64,000 nucleotides of DNA, from the NCBI GenBank assembly GCA_024399155.1, contig JAKSHX010000002.1, forward strand, positions 32,657 through 96,656, read 5' to 3'. This document shows, in pieces, positions 40,033 to 49,992 of the stretch. The position numbers and the translations under genes are program-made. The first letter of the stretch is position 1; every line of letters begins with the position of its first letter. This DNA comes from an archaeon (GTDB lineage Archaea; Thermoplasmatota; Thermoplasmata; Methanomassiliicoccales; Methanomethylophilaceae). A model generated the notes under the pieces. That model searched no databases and was not told the origin of the DNA. It saw only the letters and a list, made by a program, of their open reading frames with translations.

Positions 40033-40040
40033 TCTATAAT

Positions 40041-40060
40041 CAAGTTATATTTATATATTA
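40041..40060 (-). promoter_or_regulatory. TATA box of the 23S rRNA transcription unit
   Basis: Minus-strand AATATATAAATATAAC is an excellent archaeal TATA element. A start about 25 nt downstream would be near 40030, where the leader becomes GC-richer. Confidence 0.6.
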
Positions 40061-40453
40061 TCCATTAAGCAATTCTATTCAGAAAGTAAATTGTTGAAAT
40101 AAGAAATTTTAATCGGTGGCGGACAGTCGTCACGGTATTCACTTGGATGAAATCTGTCTAATAGCTCTTAAGATTATTATGACCCGCATAATTTGATGAA
40201 GGAGTGCTGTTAAACGTAAAAAAAAGTTGTAGGTCCAATCCCCAACTATTTCTAATCTTTAAATGTGATTTGAACAACAATTTTATCATGCCGTGTGAAA
40301 TCTACCATATTCATTACTAATTATTCTTTAACAATCAAAAAATTTGTATTGGTGACTGACGATTTTAATAATGATTGCGAGTCATATTGTTTTCTTCTTT
40401 GAGATGAAGATATGTCTGAGAATTTTAGGGTGCTACCGTAGCGCAGAATAAAT
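40061..40453. other. intergenic region between the 23S unit and nifB
   Basis: About 390 bp of AT-rich DNA between divergent units. It contains an A-run at 40217-40225 and no supported ORF. The nifB promoter must lie here, but no single TATA box stands out. Confidence 0.4.
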
Positions 40454-41704
40454 ATGTCGCAAGATACTCTCGTGTCTATGGTAATACGTGACGAAGTATT
40501 ACAGGCCCTTAGAACTCACCCATGCTACGATGAAAGTGCTTATAAAAGGTTTGCCAGAATGCATCTTCCTGTAGCTCCAAAGTGTAATGTAGAATGTAAT
40601 TATTGCAATCGTAAGTACGACTGCTGTAACGAATCGAGACCTGGTGTTACTAGTGAAGTTCTTGCTCCTTCAGAAGCGATTGAAAAGGTACGTACTGTCA
40701 GGACGAAAATTCCTGAACTTAAAGTTCTGGCCATTGCAGGTCCTGGAGAGCCATTAGCAAATGATGAAACTTTTAAAACAATGAATCTGGCACGTACAGA
40801 ATTTCCGGAAATGATCTTATGTATTTCTACCAATGGATTGCAACTTCCGAAATATGTTAAAAAATTATACGATTTGGGAATAAGGTTCGTGACGGTAACA
40901 ATAAATGCATGCGACCCTAAAATTTCTAAAGATATTTACAGCGCGGTAATGTGGAATGGCAAAAAACTTACGGGCATTGAGGCTGCGGAAAAACTACTTG
41001 AAAATCAGCTCGAAGGAGTTAGGAAATGCATAGAATTGGGGATGATTGTCAAGATCAATACTGTGCTTATACCTGGCTATAATGATAAACATATCCCTGA
41101 GTTAGTAAAAAAAGTGAGGTCTATGGGCGTCTATACTGTAAATATCCTTCCTTTGATACCAATTAAAGATACCAAATTTTCGTTACTGGATGCACCTACA
41201 CCCGAAGAAAGAAAAAAATTAATGGATCTCTGCGAAAATGATGTAAAAATGATGAGACATTGTAAACAATGCAGAGCTGATGCAATAGGGCTGCTAAATT
41301 GTGATAGATCCATGGAATTTTGCAGCACCAGACACAATTATAGGGCCGAAACAGACATTACATTGGATTTGAAAAATAAGGCACCTATGGTAGCTGTTGC
41401 TACTGAATCTGGCACGATGGTTGATAGTGGGTTCGGAAATAGTAAGAGGTTTAAAATCTATTCGATAAAAGGCGGGAGAATAGAGTTTGTAAAAGACGTT
41501 AATACCAAAACTAATATGGCAGTATACGGGAGATCACATTCCGATCATATAATTGACGTGTTAAAATTACTTGACGATTGTAGTGTCATTATAGTAAAGG
41601 ATATAGGACTGCGCCCTCAAAATGACCTTATCGCTAGAGGTAAAAAGGTAGTTTTACTTAGCGATTCTGTTGAAAATGCACTAAAAAAAGTCTTCAAATT
41701 ATAA
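40454..41704 (+). CDS. nifB: NifB-like radical SAM protein with NifX-like C-terminal domain
   Basis: NifB builds the carbide-containing 8Fe-9S precursor of nitrogenase cofactors. The N-terminal signature HPCY, ARMHLPVAPKC and ECNYC gives the radical SAM cysteines; RKYDCCNESRPGV and AGPGEPLAN are strong NifB hallmarks. The C-terminal ~110 residues (about 305-416; VAVATESGTMVDSGFG) form the NifX/NafY-like domain. 416 residues, as in archaeal NifB with this fusion. No other nif gene is in the window: upstream is the 23S unit and downstream is alaS. Confidence 0.9.
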   Translation: MSQDTLVSMVIRDEVLQALRTHPCYDESAYKRFARMHLPVAPKCNVECNYCNRKYDCCNESRPGVTSEVLAPSEAIEKVRTVRTKIPELKVLAIAGPGEPLANDETFKTMNLARTEFPEMILCISTNGLQLPKYVKKLYDLGIRFVTVTINACDPKISKDIYSAVMWNGKKLTGIEAAEKLLENQLEGVRKCIELGMIVKINTVLIPGYNDKHIPELVKKVRSMGVYTVNILPLIPIKDTKFSLLDAPTPEERKKLMDLCENDVKMMRHCKQCRADAIGLLNCDRSMEFCSTRHNYRAETDITLDLKNKAPMVAVATESGTMVDSGFGNSKRFKIYSIKGGRIEFVKDVNTKTNMAVYGRSHSDHIIDVLKLLDDCSVIIVKDIGLRPQNDLIARGKKVVLLSDSVENALKKVFKL

Positions 41705-41763
41705 CTGGTGTTCAACATGTTATTAAAAGAAAGAAACATCATGGCACCCCGTAAGTGAATAAT

Positions 41764-43542
41764 ATGGATGCTCAGCAGTTGAGAGATGCGTATATTAAAT
41801 TTTTCGAAGAGAAAGGACATGCCCATATAAGCTCCGCTTCACTGATTCCCGACAACGATCCGACAGTACTTTTTACTACGGCAGGAATGCACCCATTGGT
41901 ACCATATCTTCTTGGGGAAAAACACCCCATGGGAAAAAGACTCGTAAACTATCAGAGATGCATAAGAACTGGAGATATTGACAGTGTCGGAGACGCAACA
42001 CACCTGACTTTCTTTGAAATGCTTGGCAATTGGTCGATTGGAGATTACTTTAAAAAGGAATCTATTGACTATAGTTTTGAATTCTTGACAAAAATCCTTG
42101 GTTTTAAAAAAGAACAACTTGCCGTCACTGTTTTTGTTGGAGGAGAAGGAATATCAAAAGATGATTATTCTGCACAGCAGTGGAAGTCACACGGTCTTGC
42201 AGATGAGCAAATCTTCTATTACGGGAGAAAAGATAATTGGTGGGGGCCTGCTGGTCAAACCGGACCATGTGGACCAGATACTGAAATATTTTATGATAAC
42301 GGACAACCTCGATGTTCTGAAAATTGTGGCCCGTCATGTCATTGTGGCAAATACACAGAAATTTGGAATAATGTATTTATGGAATTTTTCAAGGGCGCTG
42401 ATAAAAAATACACGCCGTTAAAACAAAAAAATGTTGATACGGGGATGGGATTGGAAAGAGTGTGCTGCATCCTACAAAAAGTCCCATCGGTATATGAATC
42501 AAGTATTTTCAAACCAATAATTAGTAAAATCGAAACAATCTGTGGTAAAGAATATAAGGAGCCTTATTTGAGGGATATTAGAATTATTGCTGATCATGTT
42601 AGAGCGGCAACATTCATTCTTGCTGATGGTGTGGTTCCATCAAAAATTGGACAAGGATATATCCTCAGAAGACTCATCAGAAGAGCATCGAGAAATATGC
42701 ACAATCTTGGATGTAGAAAATTATTTATGAAAGAAATTGCAGCTGTTGTCATCGATGAATTCGGTGTTTCGTATCCCGAACTCATAGATAATAAAGAGAA
42801 TATTTTTAAAAATCTTGTTGCTGAGGAAGAAAAATTTCAAAAAACTTTAATCAAAGGTCTAAAAAAATTTGATGACATGCTTGTTGAAAATGGCGACTCT
42901 AAGGTTTTTAGGGGAGATCTTGTGTTTAAATTGTTTGACACCTTTGGATTCCCGGTAGAATTAACTGCAGAACTTGCAGCCGAAAAAGGTCTGTTTGTTG
43001 ATATGTGTGATTTTAATAATAGGTTTGAAATGCACCAGGACAAATCCAGAGACAGCAATAGTCAAATTTTTAAGGGTGGCCTTATTGATCAAAGCGAGAA
43101 AACTACTAAATTGCATACTGCTACCCATCTTTTAAATGCGGCCCTTCGTAATTTGATTGATAAAAATATTAGGCAAAAGGGAAGTAACATAACTGCTGAA
43201 AGGCTTAGATTTGACTTTAATTTTAATAGGAAACTTACTACTGAGGAATTACAGAAGATTTCTGACTATGTTAATAGTGCAATCGCCAAAGACATTCCAG
43301 TTGTGTGCAAAGAGATGCCAAAGGACGAGGCAATAGCGATGGGTGCCATCGGTGTTTTTGACAATAAGTATGAAGACATTGTTAAGGTATACATCATTGG
43401 CGACATATCTATGGAATTTTGTGGCGGGCCCCATGTTGGACACACAGGAGAAATTGAGGGATTTAAAATTATCAAGGAAGAGAGTTCTGCCGCCGGTATT
43501 AGGCGTATCAAAGCGATAGTTGGAAAGTACAATATTAATTAA
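41764..43542 (+). CDS. alaS: alanyl-tRNA synthetase, short form
   Basis: Charges tRNA-Ala. Only ~592 residues, whereas archaeal AlaRS is usually about 900. It has the catalytic class II core (GPCGPDTEIFYD; TGMGLERV near 230), the tRNA-recognition part, and an editing domain with HTATH (about 451-455) and CGGPH (about 553-557). It then stops: the C-terminal oligomerisation (C-Ala) domain is missing. The N-terminal text (PTVLFTTAGMHPLVPYLLG) looks bacterial, not archaeal. ATG 41764 is preferred to GTG 41755. tRNA-Ala (TGC) lies just after it on the other strand. Confidence 0.93.
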   Translation: MDAQQLRDAYIKFFEEKGHAHISSASLIPDNDPTVLFTTAGMHPLVPYLLGEKHPMGKRLVNYQRCIRTGDIDSVGDATHLTFFEMLGNWSIGDYFKKESIDYSFEFLTKILGFKKEQLAVTVFVGGEGISKDDYSAQQWKSHGLADEQIFYYGRKDNWWGPAGQTGPCGPDTEIFYDNGQPRCSENCGPSCHCGKYTEIWNNVFMEFFKGADKKYTPLKQKNVDTGMGLERVCCILQKVPSVYESSIFKPIISKIETICGKEYKEPYLRDIRIIADHVRAATFILADGVVPSKIGQGYILRRLIRRASRNMHNLGCRKLFMKEIAAVVIDEFGVSYPELIDNKENIFKNLVAEEEKFQKTLIKGLKKFDDMLVENGDSKVFRGDLVFKLFDTFGFPVELTAELAAEKGLFVDMCDFNNRFEMHQDKSRDSNSQIFKGGLIDQSEKTTKLHTATHLLNAALRNLIDKNIRQKGSNITAERLRFDFNFNRKLTTEELQKISDYVNSAIAKDIPVVCKEMPKDEAIAMGAIGVFDNKYEDIVKVYIIGDISMEFCGGPHVGHTGEIEGFKIIKEESSAAGIRRIKAIVGKYNIN

Positions 43543-43555
43543 TATTTTAAAGAAG

Positions 43556-43628
43556 TGGACTGGGCGCGATTTGAACGCGCGACCTCTTGCTTGCAAAGCA
43601 AGCGATCTTCCAACTGATCTACCAGCCC
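43556..43628 (-). tRNA. tRNA-Ala (TGC)
   Basis: Acceptor GGGCTGG/CCAGTCC contains the G3:U70 pair that marks tRNA-Ala. The anticodon stem CTTGC/GCAAG closes loop TTTGCAA with anticodon TGC. CCA is not encoded here, unlike in the other tRNAs of the window. It lies 14 nt beyond the alaS stop, convergent to it. Confidence 0.96.
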
Positions 43629-44117
43629 AACGGTGTTTGTGATATTACTATTCGATATAAAGTTTATTATTTAAGTCAATTGATTCGATGTTTTCTGGAG
43701 CAAACCTCGTAACATATAATTTTATTGAACGTATACAAAATGTTGGTACACGTTGTGATAACGAGATCTGAAGCAAAGACGTGCTACAGAAACGGTCGTT
43801 GGAAATGTTTTTTATGATTTGATGACAGTCGATAGTAAAAGGTATATATCAAATCCAGCGGCTTTAAAATGTAGTAATCTCTATTTTCTCAGTAAATTTC
43901 TGGTGTGTTTGTCACCATATTTTGAAATGTGCCAATATATCTGTTGATCTTAAAACTTATAGCTGAATTGCATGACTTTGGTAACGCATCGTTATTGTAT
44001 TAAATGGAAACTTGCCCCATTTAACTGCGAACTGAAGCAACATCCAAATCACGAAGGCCCGACACCACAGTTGATCGGATATAGGGCCTAAGCCCCTTTA
44101 TCTTTGTTATAAATAGT
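43629..44117. other. intergenic region without a supported gene
   Basis: About 490 bp between tRNA-Ala and rps10. It is AT-rich except for a patch near 44055-44105 where GGGCCTAAGCCC forms a short hairpin (44089-44101) that may end the str operon transcript. No ORF or tRNA could be supported. Confidence 0.4.
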
Positions 44118-44432
44118 TTAAGCGCTGCGGAGGACAATCTCAATATTCACGCCATCTGGGACTTGGATTCTCATAAGTTGTCTGAGGGCACGCTCGTCTG
44201 CATCAAGATCGATGAGCCTCTTATGAATGCGCATTTCCCAGCGATCCCAGGTCTCACTCCCTTCACCGTCGGGACTTTTCCTACAGGGCACTTTCAATTT
44301 TTTTGTTGGAAGTGGTACGGGACCACGGATCTGTACGCCAGTCTTCTGAGAAATTCCCTTAATCTGCGTGCAGACGTTATCGACCTTTTGAGGATCTGTC
44401 CCGCTCAGCGAGATTCTTGCGCGTTGCGACAT
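44118..44432 (-). CDS. rps10: ribosomal protein S10 (uS10)
   Basis: 104 residues, last gene of the str operon. It has the archaeal [15 protein letters not shown] start and a [20 protein letters not shown] loop at mid-protein. Located 16 nt after tuf. S10 sits in the 30S head near the A-site. Confidence 0.96.
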   Translation of the reverse strand: MSQRARISLSGTDPQKVDNVCTQIKGISQKTGVQIRGPVPLPTKKLKVPCRKSPDGEGSETWDRWEMRIHKRLIDLDADERALRQLMRIQVPDGVNIEIVLRSA

Positions 44433-44448
44433 CCAAATATTCCCCTAT

Positions 44449-45714
44449 TTAAACAGCCTTTTCGACATCGATGCAGATACCGGCTGCGACGGTCTGTCCC
44501 ATATCACGGATGGCAAATCTTCCAAGGGGTCCGAATGATTTAGCAGGCTCAATAACCATAGGCTTGGTCGGTGTAAACTTTACAACGGCCCTATCACCTG
44601 TCTTAAGAAAACTGAGATCTTCACCTTCAAGGTTCTTACCTGCACGCTGCGCAGAGATGATCTCGGTTAGTTGACATGCAACTTGCGCTGTATGAAGGTG
44701 GAATACAGGCGTATATCCAACAGTCATGACCGATGGATGATTCAAAACAATAATCTGCGCCGTGAAAGATTTTGCAACCGTTGGCGGATTGTCGATGGGT
44801 CCCGCAACATCTCCCCTTTTAATATCATTTTTAGCTACACCGCGAACGTTAAATCCAACATTGTCGCCTGGAACTGCCTGAGACAAATTCTCATGGTGCA
44901 TTTCAATTGATTTGACTTCTCCCTTAACATGTGAGGGCTCGAAAATGACGGTTGTATTTGGCTTTAAGACACCAGTTTCAACACGCCCTACGGGAACTGT
45001 TCCGATACCGGTAATTGTATAGACGTCCTGCACAGGAAGTCTGAGATCCTTGTCAGTCTCTTTTGCAGGGACCGAAAGCGCATCAAGCGCCTGAATGAGA
45101 GTTGGCCCCTTATACCAGGGAGTATTGGCAGAAAGTGTTTTGACATTATCTCCCTCATACGCTGAAACAGGAATAAATGGTATGTTTTCTGCCTTGTTTC
45201 CAATCATCATAAAGAGTTTTCTCATACTTCCGACGGCCTCTTTATATTTGGCCTCATCATACTTTACAGCGTCCATCTTATTGATTGCAACAATGATCTG
45301 CTTAACTCCAAGTGTAGTGGCAAGGAAAATGTGTTCTTTTGTTTGAGCCTGTGGCCCCTCAATGGCCGAACATGTAATGATTGCTGCATCTGCTTGAGAC
45401 GTACCAGTAATCATATTTTTAACGAAGTCGCGGTGACCAGGTGCGTCAATGACAGTGAAGTAATACTTGTCCGTAAAGAATTTCTTATGAGCTACATCGA
45501 TGGTAACTCCCCTTTCTCTTTCTTCTTTGAGTCCGTCCATAACCCATGCGAAATAAAATGTACCTTTACCTTTCTCTGCTGCTTCTTTTTTGTATTTCTC
45601 CACAATGTGAGGATCAATTGCACCAGTCTCGAGAAGAATCCTTCCCGTAAGGGTGGATTTTCCATGGTCGACGTGCCCAATGATGACCAAATTCATATGC
45701 TCTTTTTCTGCCAT
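44449..45714 (-). CDS. tuf: elongation factor 1-alpha (EF-Tu type)
   Basis: GTPase that delivers aminoacyl-tRNA to the ribosome. 421 residues. G1 is GHVDHGKST at 13-21 (typical GHVDHGKS), G3 DAPGH near 90, G4 NKMD near 145. The first ~230 residues are the G domain, followed by two beta-barrel domains. Lies between fusA and rps10, standard archaeal order. Confidence 0.97.
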   Translation of the reverse strand: MAEKEHMNLVIIGHVDHGKSTLTGRILLETGAIDPHIVEKYKKEAAEKGKGTFYFAWVMDGLKEERERGVTIDVAHKKFFTDKYYFTVIDAPGHRDFVKNMITGTSQADAAIITCSAIEGPQAQTKEHIFLATTLGVKQIIVAINKMDAVKYDEAKYKEAVGSMRKLFMMIGNKAENIPFIPVSAYEGDNVKTLSANTPWYKGPTLIQALDALSVPAKETDKDLRLPVQDVYTITGIGTVPVGRVETGVLKPNTTVIFEPSHVKGEVKSIEMHHENLSQAVPGDNVGFNVRGVAKNDIKRGDVAGPIDNPPTVAKSFTAQIIVLNHPSVMTVGYTPVFHLHTAQVACQLTEIISAQRAGKNLEGEDLSFLKTGDRAVVKFTPTKPMVIEPAKSFGPLGRFAIRDMGQTVAAGICIDVEKAV

Positions 45715-45785
45715 GTCACTTTCCTCCTTTATAGGACATTTTTGAACGTATTTTGCTTCATATGGTGTTTTGTATTTAAGTTTAC

Positions 45786-47993
45786 TTACAGTCCCGAGTA
45801 ATATTTAGCATCGTATGGCTCAGGGTTCATTCCTTTGCGGGTTCTTATTTCTGCAACGACTTTCTTTTGTAATTCTGCCGGAACCTGCTGGAATCCAGCA
45901 TTTTCAGTTGACCAAATTGCACGACCTTGAGTCGCTCCTCTGACATCCCCTGCAAATCCAAACATATCCGAAACGGGACACATCGCTGATACTGTAGAAT
46001 CCGACCCATCCTGACCAGTATCAAGAATGGTCCCACGACGCTGACTTATCAAACTAACTACTCCACCGATATAATCCGGTGGGACACTAACATAGACTTT
46101 TTGTATTGGTTCTAAAAGAATCCTTCCGGCTTCACATATTGCACCGTAGATACCGTCTCTAACAGCGGGAATGACTTGCGCCGGCCCCCTGTGAATCGAG
46201 TCTTCATGAAGTTTTGCATCTGTTAATCTCACTTTTAGCCCAGAAATTTTTTCCGCTGCAAGTGGCCCTCTAACCATGGCTTCTTCGAATGATTGTTTAA
46301 TGAGCTCCATAGTTTCATGAAGATACTGGATTCCTTTGGTACTATCAATAAGAACGTTGCTATTTTTGAAGCATACTACCCCTTTAGCTTCCTCAATATC
46401 CATACCGTATTCACTTAGTTGTTTAGCGAGCCCCTTTGGATCTTTGATCTTCGCATCTGGATCTATATCGCCCCGGTGAATGGCATCTTTTACACCTTCT
46501 TCGAGTGGAGACACCATAAAGTAAAATTTATTGTGCTTATTGGGCGATTTACCTTCAAACTCTTTTGAATTACTTCCCTTGACACTTTCCTGGTGGACAA
46601 CAATAGGCGCCGATGATACTATATCAACGCCTTGTTCGTTGATAATTCTATATTCAGTGATCTCTAGGTGAAGTTCTCCCATACCAGATATCAAGTGTTC
46701 ACCTGTTTCATTGTTGATCTCAACATTAAGCGATGGGTCGGCTTTGGCAATAGTTCTCAAAACTTCAACCAATTTGGGCAAATCTTTCATACTCTTCGCT
46801 TCAATGGCCTTTGTGACCACGGGTTCTGAGTAATGGGTCATTCTCTCGAATGGTTCCATGTCTTTTAATGATGATACCGTGGACCCTGCTATAGCATCTT
46901 TGAGCCCGACAACTGCAACAATATTTCCGGCACCACATTCATCGACCGAAATTCTATCTGCACCGACCATTAATGCGACCTGCTGAACCCTTTGAGGATT
47001 GGGAAGACCTGAGACGTATAATGTCTGTCCCCTGGTAATTGTTCCAGAAAACAGCCTTCCAATAGCGACTTCTCCCGCGTGAGGATCCATGATTATCTTG
47101 TTAATCATGAGCGACACTTCTCCCTTAGGGTCGCATGTAAGCATTTGCTTTCCCACTACAGATTCAAGATTTCCTTTCCAAACAATAGGTATACGAATCT
47201 TCTGTGCATCTATTGGATTTTGAACATGTTCAATGGCCATTTCTAATACGACTTCATGCAAAGGAATCATCTTTGCTAGTTCCTTTTGGCCGCCTTCCTT
47301 AGCACAATATTCAAAGATTGTCTTGAAAGTGACTCCGGACTTCTTCATGTAGGGCGCAGAAATGGCCCAATTGTTATACGCCGAACCAAACGCAACAGTA
47401 CCATTTTGAATGCTGACTTGCCATTCTTTATTGAGAGGCTTTGGTAAAGCGTTCATTATTTTTTGATTAAATTCAGCGACAATCTTTGAAAATTTCTCAA
47501 TCATCATTTCAGGAGTGACTTGCTGTTCAACTATCATCCTGTCTACCTTGTTAATAAATAACATAGGCTTGACACGCTCTTTAAGCGCTTGTTTGATAAC
47601 GGTCTCAGTTTGTGGCATGATGCCTTCGACGGCGCAGCATAAAATGAATACACCATCTAGAGCTCTCATGGCCCTAGTAACATCTCCTCCAAAATCGACG
47701 TGCCCAGGCGTGTCGATAAGATTGATTAAGTAATCTTTACCTTCAACATGATGGACCATCGACGCACTTGCAGCATTGATAGTAATTCCACGAGCGGCCT
47801 CTTGTTCATCAAAATCGAGAACACGTTGTTCTCCTGCGAGTTCTGATGACATCATTCCGGCACCTGCAATAAGGTTGTCCGAAAATGTTGTTTTTCCGTG
47901 ATCGATGTGCGCGGCGGTTCCGATGTTTCTAATTATTCTCTGGTCCTTCATCAGAACCGTTGCTTTTTTGATGTTGTCTTCCTTTCTGCCCAT
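45786..47993 (-). CDS. fusA: elongation factor 2 (aEF-2)
   Basis: Translocase of 735 residues. G1 AHIDHGKTT near 28-36, DTPGHVDF near 93, NKVD near 148. Domain IV has the [13 protein letters not shown] stretch with the histidine normally modified to diphthamide (the H of HRG). The Dph2 enzyme for that change is encoded in this window, 30 kb away. ATG 47993. Follows rps7 in the str operon. Confidence 0.97.
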   Translation of the reverse strand: MGRKEDNIKKATVLMKDQRIIRNIGTAAHIDHGKTTFSDNLIAGAGMMSSELAGEQRVLDFDEQEAARGITINAASASMVHHVEGKDYLINLIDTPGHVDFGGDVTRAMRALDGVFILCCAVEGIMPQTETVIKQALKERVKPMLFINKVDRMIVEQQVTPEMMIEKFSKIVAEFNQKIMNALPKPLNKEWQVSIQNGTVAFGSAYNNWAISAPYMKKSGVTFKTIFEYCAKEGGQKELAKMIPLHEVVLEMAIEHVQNPIDAQKIRIPIVWKGNLESVVGKQMLTCDPKGEVSLMINKIIMDPHAGEVAIGRLFSGTITRGQTLYVSGLPNPQRVQQVALMVGADRISVDECGAGNIVAVVGLKDAIAGSTVSSLKDMEPFERMTHYSEPVVTKAIEAKSMKDLPKLVEVLRTIAKADPSLNVEINNETGEHLISGMGELHLEITEYRIINEQGVDIVSSAPIVVHQESVKGSNSKEFEGKSPNKHNKFYFMVSPLEEGVKDAIHRGDIDPDAKIKDPKGLAKQLSEYGMDIEEAKGVVCFKNSNVLIDSTKGIQYLHETMELIKQSFEEAMVRGPLAAEKISGLKVRLTDAKLHEDSIHRGPAQVIPAVRDGIYGAICEAGRILLEPIQKVYVSVPPDYIGGVVSLISQRRGTILDTGQDGSDSTVSAMCPVSDMFGFAGDVRGATQGRAIWSTENAGFQQVPAELQKKVVAEIRTRKGMNPEPYDAKYYSGL

Positions 47994-48021
47994 GGTCCCA
48001 TCTTATTTCTATCTGCTATAC

Positions 48022-48591
48022 TTAACGTGCAGACTGCGCAACTCTCTCAATTTCCTCTTTTTTCGCAACAGAAAAGGACGTCATATCGCCACTCGACGCA
48101 AGCATGATCTCGTCTGCAATACAGCTGGAAATATTTTTCTTATTTTTAGTCGATGCTTTCACACACCCTGTGCTGATGTTACGAAGCGCAATGTCCAGCC
48201 TCCTCTGGGGCGATACATCTACTGCCTTAGGAACAGAAATACCGCCAAACTGAAGTCTCGTAATTTCTTCACGTGGTGCTGTGTTTTCTAAACCCTCGAT
48301 AAGAACCTGAATAGGATTCTTTTTGGTCTTATTCGCAATGATATTAAACGCTTCGGATACCGCCCTATAAGCCTTGAGTTTCTTACCAGTGTACTTTTCG
48401 GTCCTCATAATATTGTTGATAAGTCTTTCGACAATACTAAGTTTAGATTTTCCGAACCATTTATTTGCATGTTTTCCACCTGAATGTGGCACATTTGTGG
48501 GTGTTAGATCTATGTACTTTGCCAATCCGCCATCGCTGACTGAAACCTCGGACGGATCGTACTTCCCAAAGATGAGTGCTTTGTCTTCCAT
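48022..48591 (-). CDS. rps7: ribosomal protein S7 (uS7)
   Basis: 189 residues with the standard archaeal S7 helical core and HSGGKHANKWFGKS near residue 37. The C-terminal tail KKEEIERVAQSAR is typical. It begins 7 nt after rps12 and precedes fusA. Confidence 0.96.
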   Translation of the reverse strand: MEDKALIFGKYDPSEVSVSDGGLAKYIDLTPTNVPHSGGKHANKWFGKSKLSIVERLINNIMRTEKYTGKKLKAYRAVSEAFNIIANKTKKNPIQVLIEGLENTAPREEITRLQFGGISVPKAVDVSPQRRLDIALRNISTGCVKASTKNKKNISSCIADEIMLASSGDMTSFSVAKKEEIERVAQSAR

Positions 48592-48597
48592 AAGGGA

Positions 48598-49026
48598 TCA
48601 CCTCACAGGTTTGTCTATCTTTCCTCTAACCATTTCGTTCAAAGAGACGTTGTTAACTTTAATTATCTTGTAACGAACTCCTGGAATGTCTCCATAAGAA
48701 CGACCCATTCTTCCTCCGATACCTTCTACAAGCACCTCATCGTGCTCATCGATAAAGTTGATGGCCCCGTCTCCAACTGCAAACGCGGTAATTTGCCGTC
48801 CATTTTTAATTAATTGAACTTTAACACACTTACGGATTGCCGAGTTAGGCTGCTTTGCTTCCACTCCAACCTTTTTGATCACAATTCCTCGTGCTTGAGA
48901 TGACCCTTCGAGAGAGTCCGACTTCTCCCTAAGCTTCAGCACTCTCTTTCTGTACGCTCTGTCTAACCAGCGGCGATTCTGTCCACCGGATCTAAGCTTC
49001 CTTGCAGTATACAGGCCTCTACTCAA
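48598..49026 (-). CDS. rps12: ribosomal protein S12 (uS12)
   Basis: 142 residues, first gene of the str operon. It has the conserved [19 protein letters not shown] stretch and [13 protein letters not shown]. Start codon is TTG at 49026 with GGTG 7 nt upstream. The decoding-site loop is intact. Confidence 0.96.
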   Translation of the reverse strand: MSRGLYTARKLRSGGQNRRWLDRAYRKRVLKLREKSDSLEGSSQARGIVIKKVGVEAKQPNSAIRKCVKVQLIKNGRQITAFAVGDGAINFIDEHDEVLVEGIGGRMGRSYGDIPGVRYKIIKVNNVSLNEMVRGKIDKPVR

Positions 49027-49349
49027 TCTTTCACCACTCTATGTCACTTGAAATGTCCTCGCGATTATTGTTATTGTATTTAAACGTTGATGGTATGCCA
49101 ATTTTTATAAATCATGCTGGAGTTGCCTGTTTTGTAGCATTCATTAAAGAAATGTTAGTATTATATGACGGCTAAATCTGCCTTTTAGAATGAAAATGCG
49201 GGCTCTTGAGTATATGACACATAACCTGAGGAGACAACAACGTATTGGTCTGTGAAATTAATGATATTGTCAGCGTTGTTAGGTGGGATTTTATCCCCAC
49301 TCAATATTTATAGACAAATCTTATCATAGCCGAATGAGAGGTGTTTTAA
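49027..49349. promoter_or_regulatory. divergent promoter region, rps12 and aIF2-beta
   Basis: About 320 bp between two divergent translation operons. TATA-like runs occur near 49105-49115 (TTTTTATAA) and 49302-49312 (AATATTTATAG, plus strand, about 40 nt before the TTG start of aIF2-beta). Most likely regulation is by core promoters only; no operator repeats seen. Confidence 0.4.
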
Positions 49350-49985
49350 TTGACATCAGATGATGATTATTTTGTGTTGCTTGACAGAGCAAAAAAAGAA
49401 CTTCCAGAAATATCTGAATCACATGAGAGATTCACAATACCAGAACTAGATATATTTCAGGAAGGTAAAATAACTGTCATCAGGAACTTTATAGATGTTA
49501 CAGATAGACTGAGGAGAGACCCCCAACATGTCCTTCAATTTCTGTTAAGAGAATTGGGTACTCCTGGCAACCTCGAAGGACGCAGAGTTATTTTGAAATC
49601 TAAAGTTTTACCAAATCATGTTATCGATAAAATCCAGACGTATACCGAAACATTTGTTATATGTTCCGAGTGCGGGCGACCTGACACAAAAATTGTTAAA
49701 GAAGGAAGGACACTTGTTTTGGAATGCGATGCGTGCGGGGCTCATAGGCCAGTTAATGTAAAAAGAAATACGAAAGGTGGAGCTGGTAATGAGCTGAGGG
49801 AGGGCGACATTGTTGAAATATTTATTAGCGACCTTGGAAAAAAAGGTGATGGTATCGGTAAAATCATGGACTATACTGTGTTTGTGCCTGGGACCGTAAA
49901 AGGAACTACCGTACATGCAAAAATTTGCAGCATAACTGCTAAATCAGCATTCGCGTCAGTCACCACTGAGGCAGCCACCCGCTGA
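49350..49985 (+). CDS. translation initiation factor aIF2-beta with C-terminal TRAM domain
   Basis: 211 residues in two parts. The first ~140 are aIF2-beta: RRDPQHVLQFLLRELGT core, then a zinc ribbon with CSEC and CDAC. Residues ~145-211 form a TRAM-like beta barrel (GDIVEIFISDLGKKGDGIGK). Classic aIF2-beta is ~140 residues. TRAM domains bind tRNA/rRNA and are common in MtaB-type enzymes; the next gene is one. Start is TTG 49350 with GAGAGGTG upstream. Confidence 0.9.
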   Translation: MTSDDDYFVLLDRAKKELPEISESHERFTIPELDIFQEGKITVIRNFIDVTDRLRRDPQHVLQFLLRELGTPGNLEGRRVILKSKVLPNHVIDKIQTYTETFVICSECGRPDTKIVKEGRTLVLECDACGAHRPVNVKRNTKGGAGNELREGDIVEIFISDLGKKGDGIGKIMDYTVFVPGTVKGTTVHAKICSITAKSAFASVTTEAATR

Positions 49986-49992
49986 ACTATTC

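Noticed and set aside
44020..44105. Possible tRNA or tRNA remnant between tRNA-Ala and rps10
   Set aside because: Only a short GGGC/GCCC hairpin pairs; no cloverleaf or T-loop consensus.
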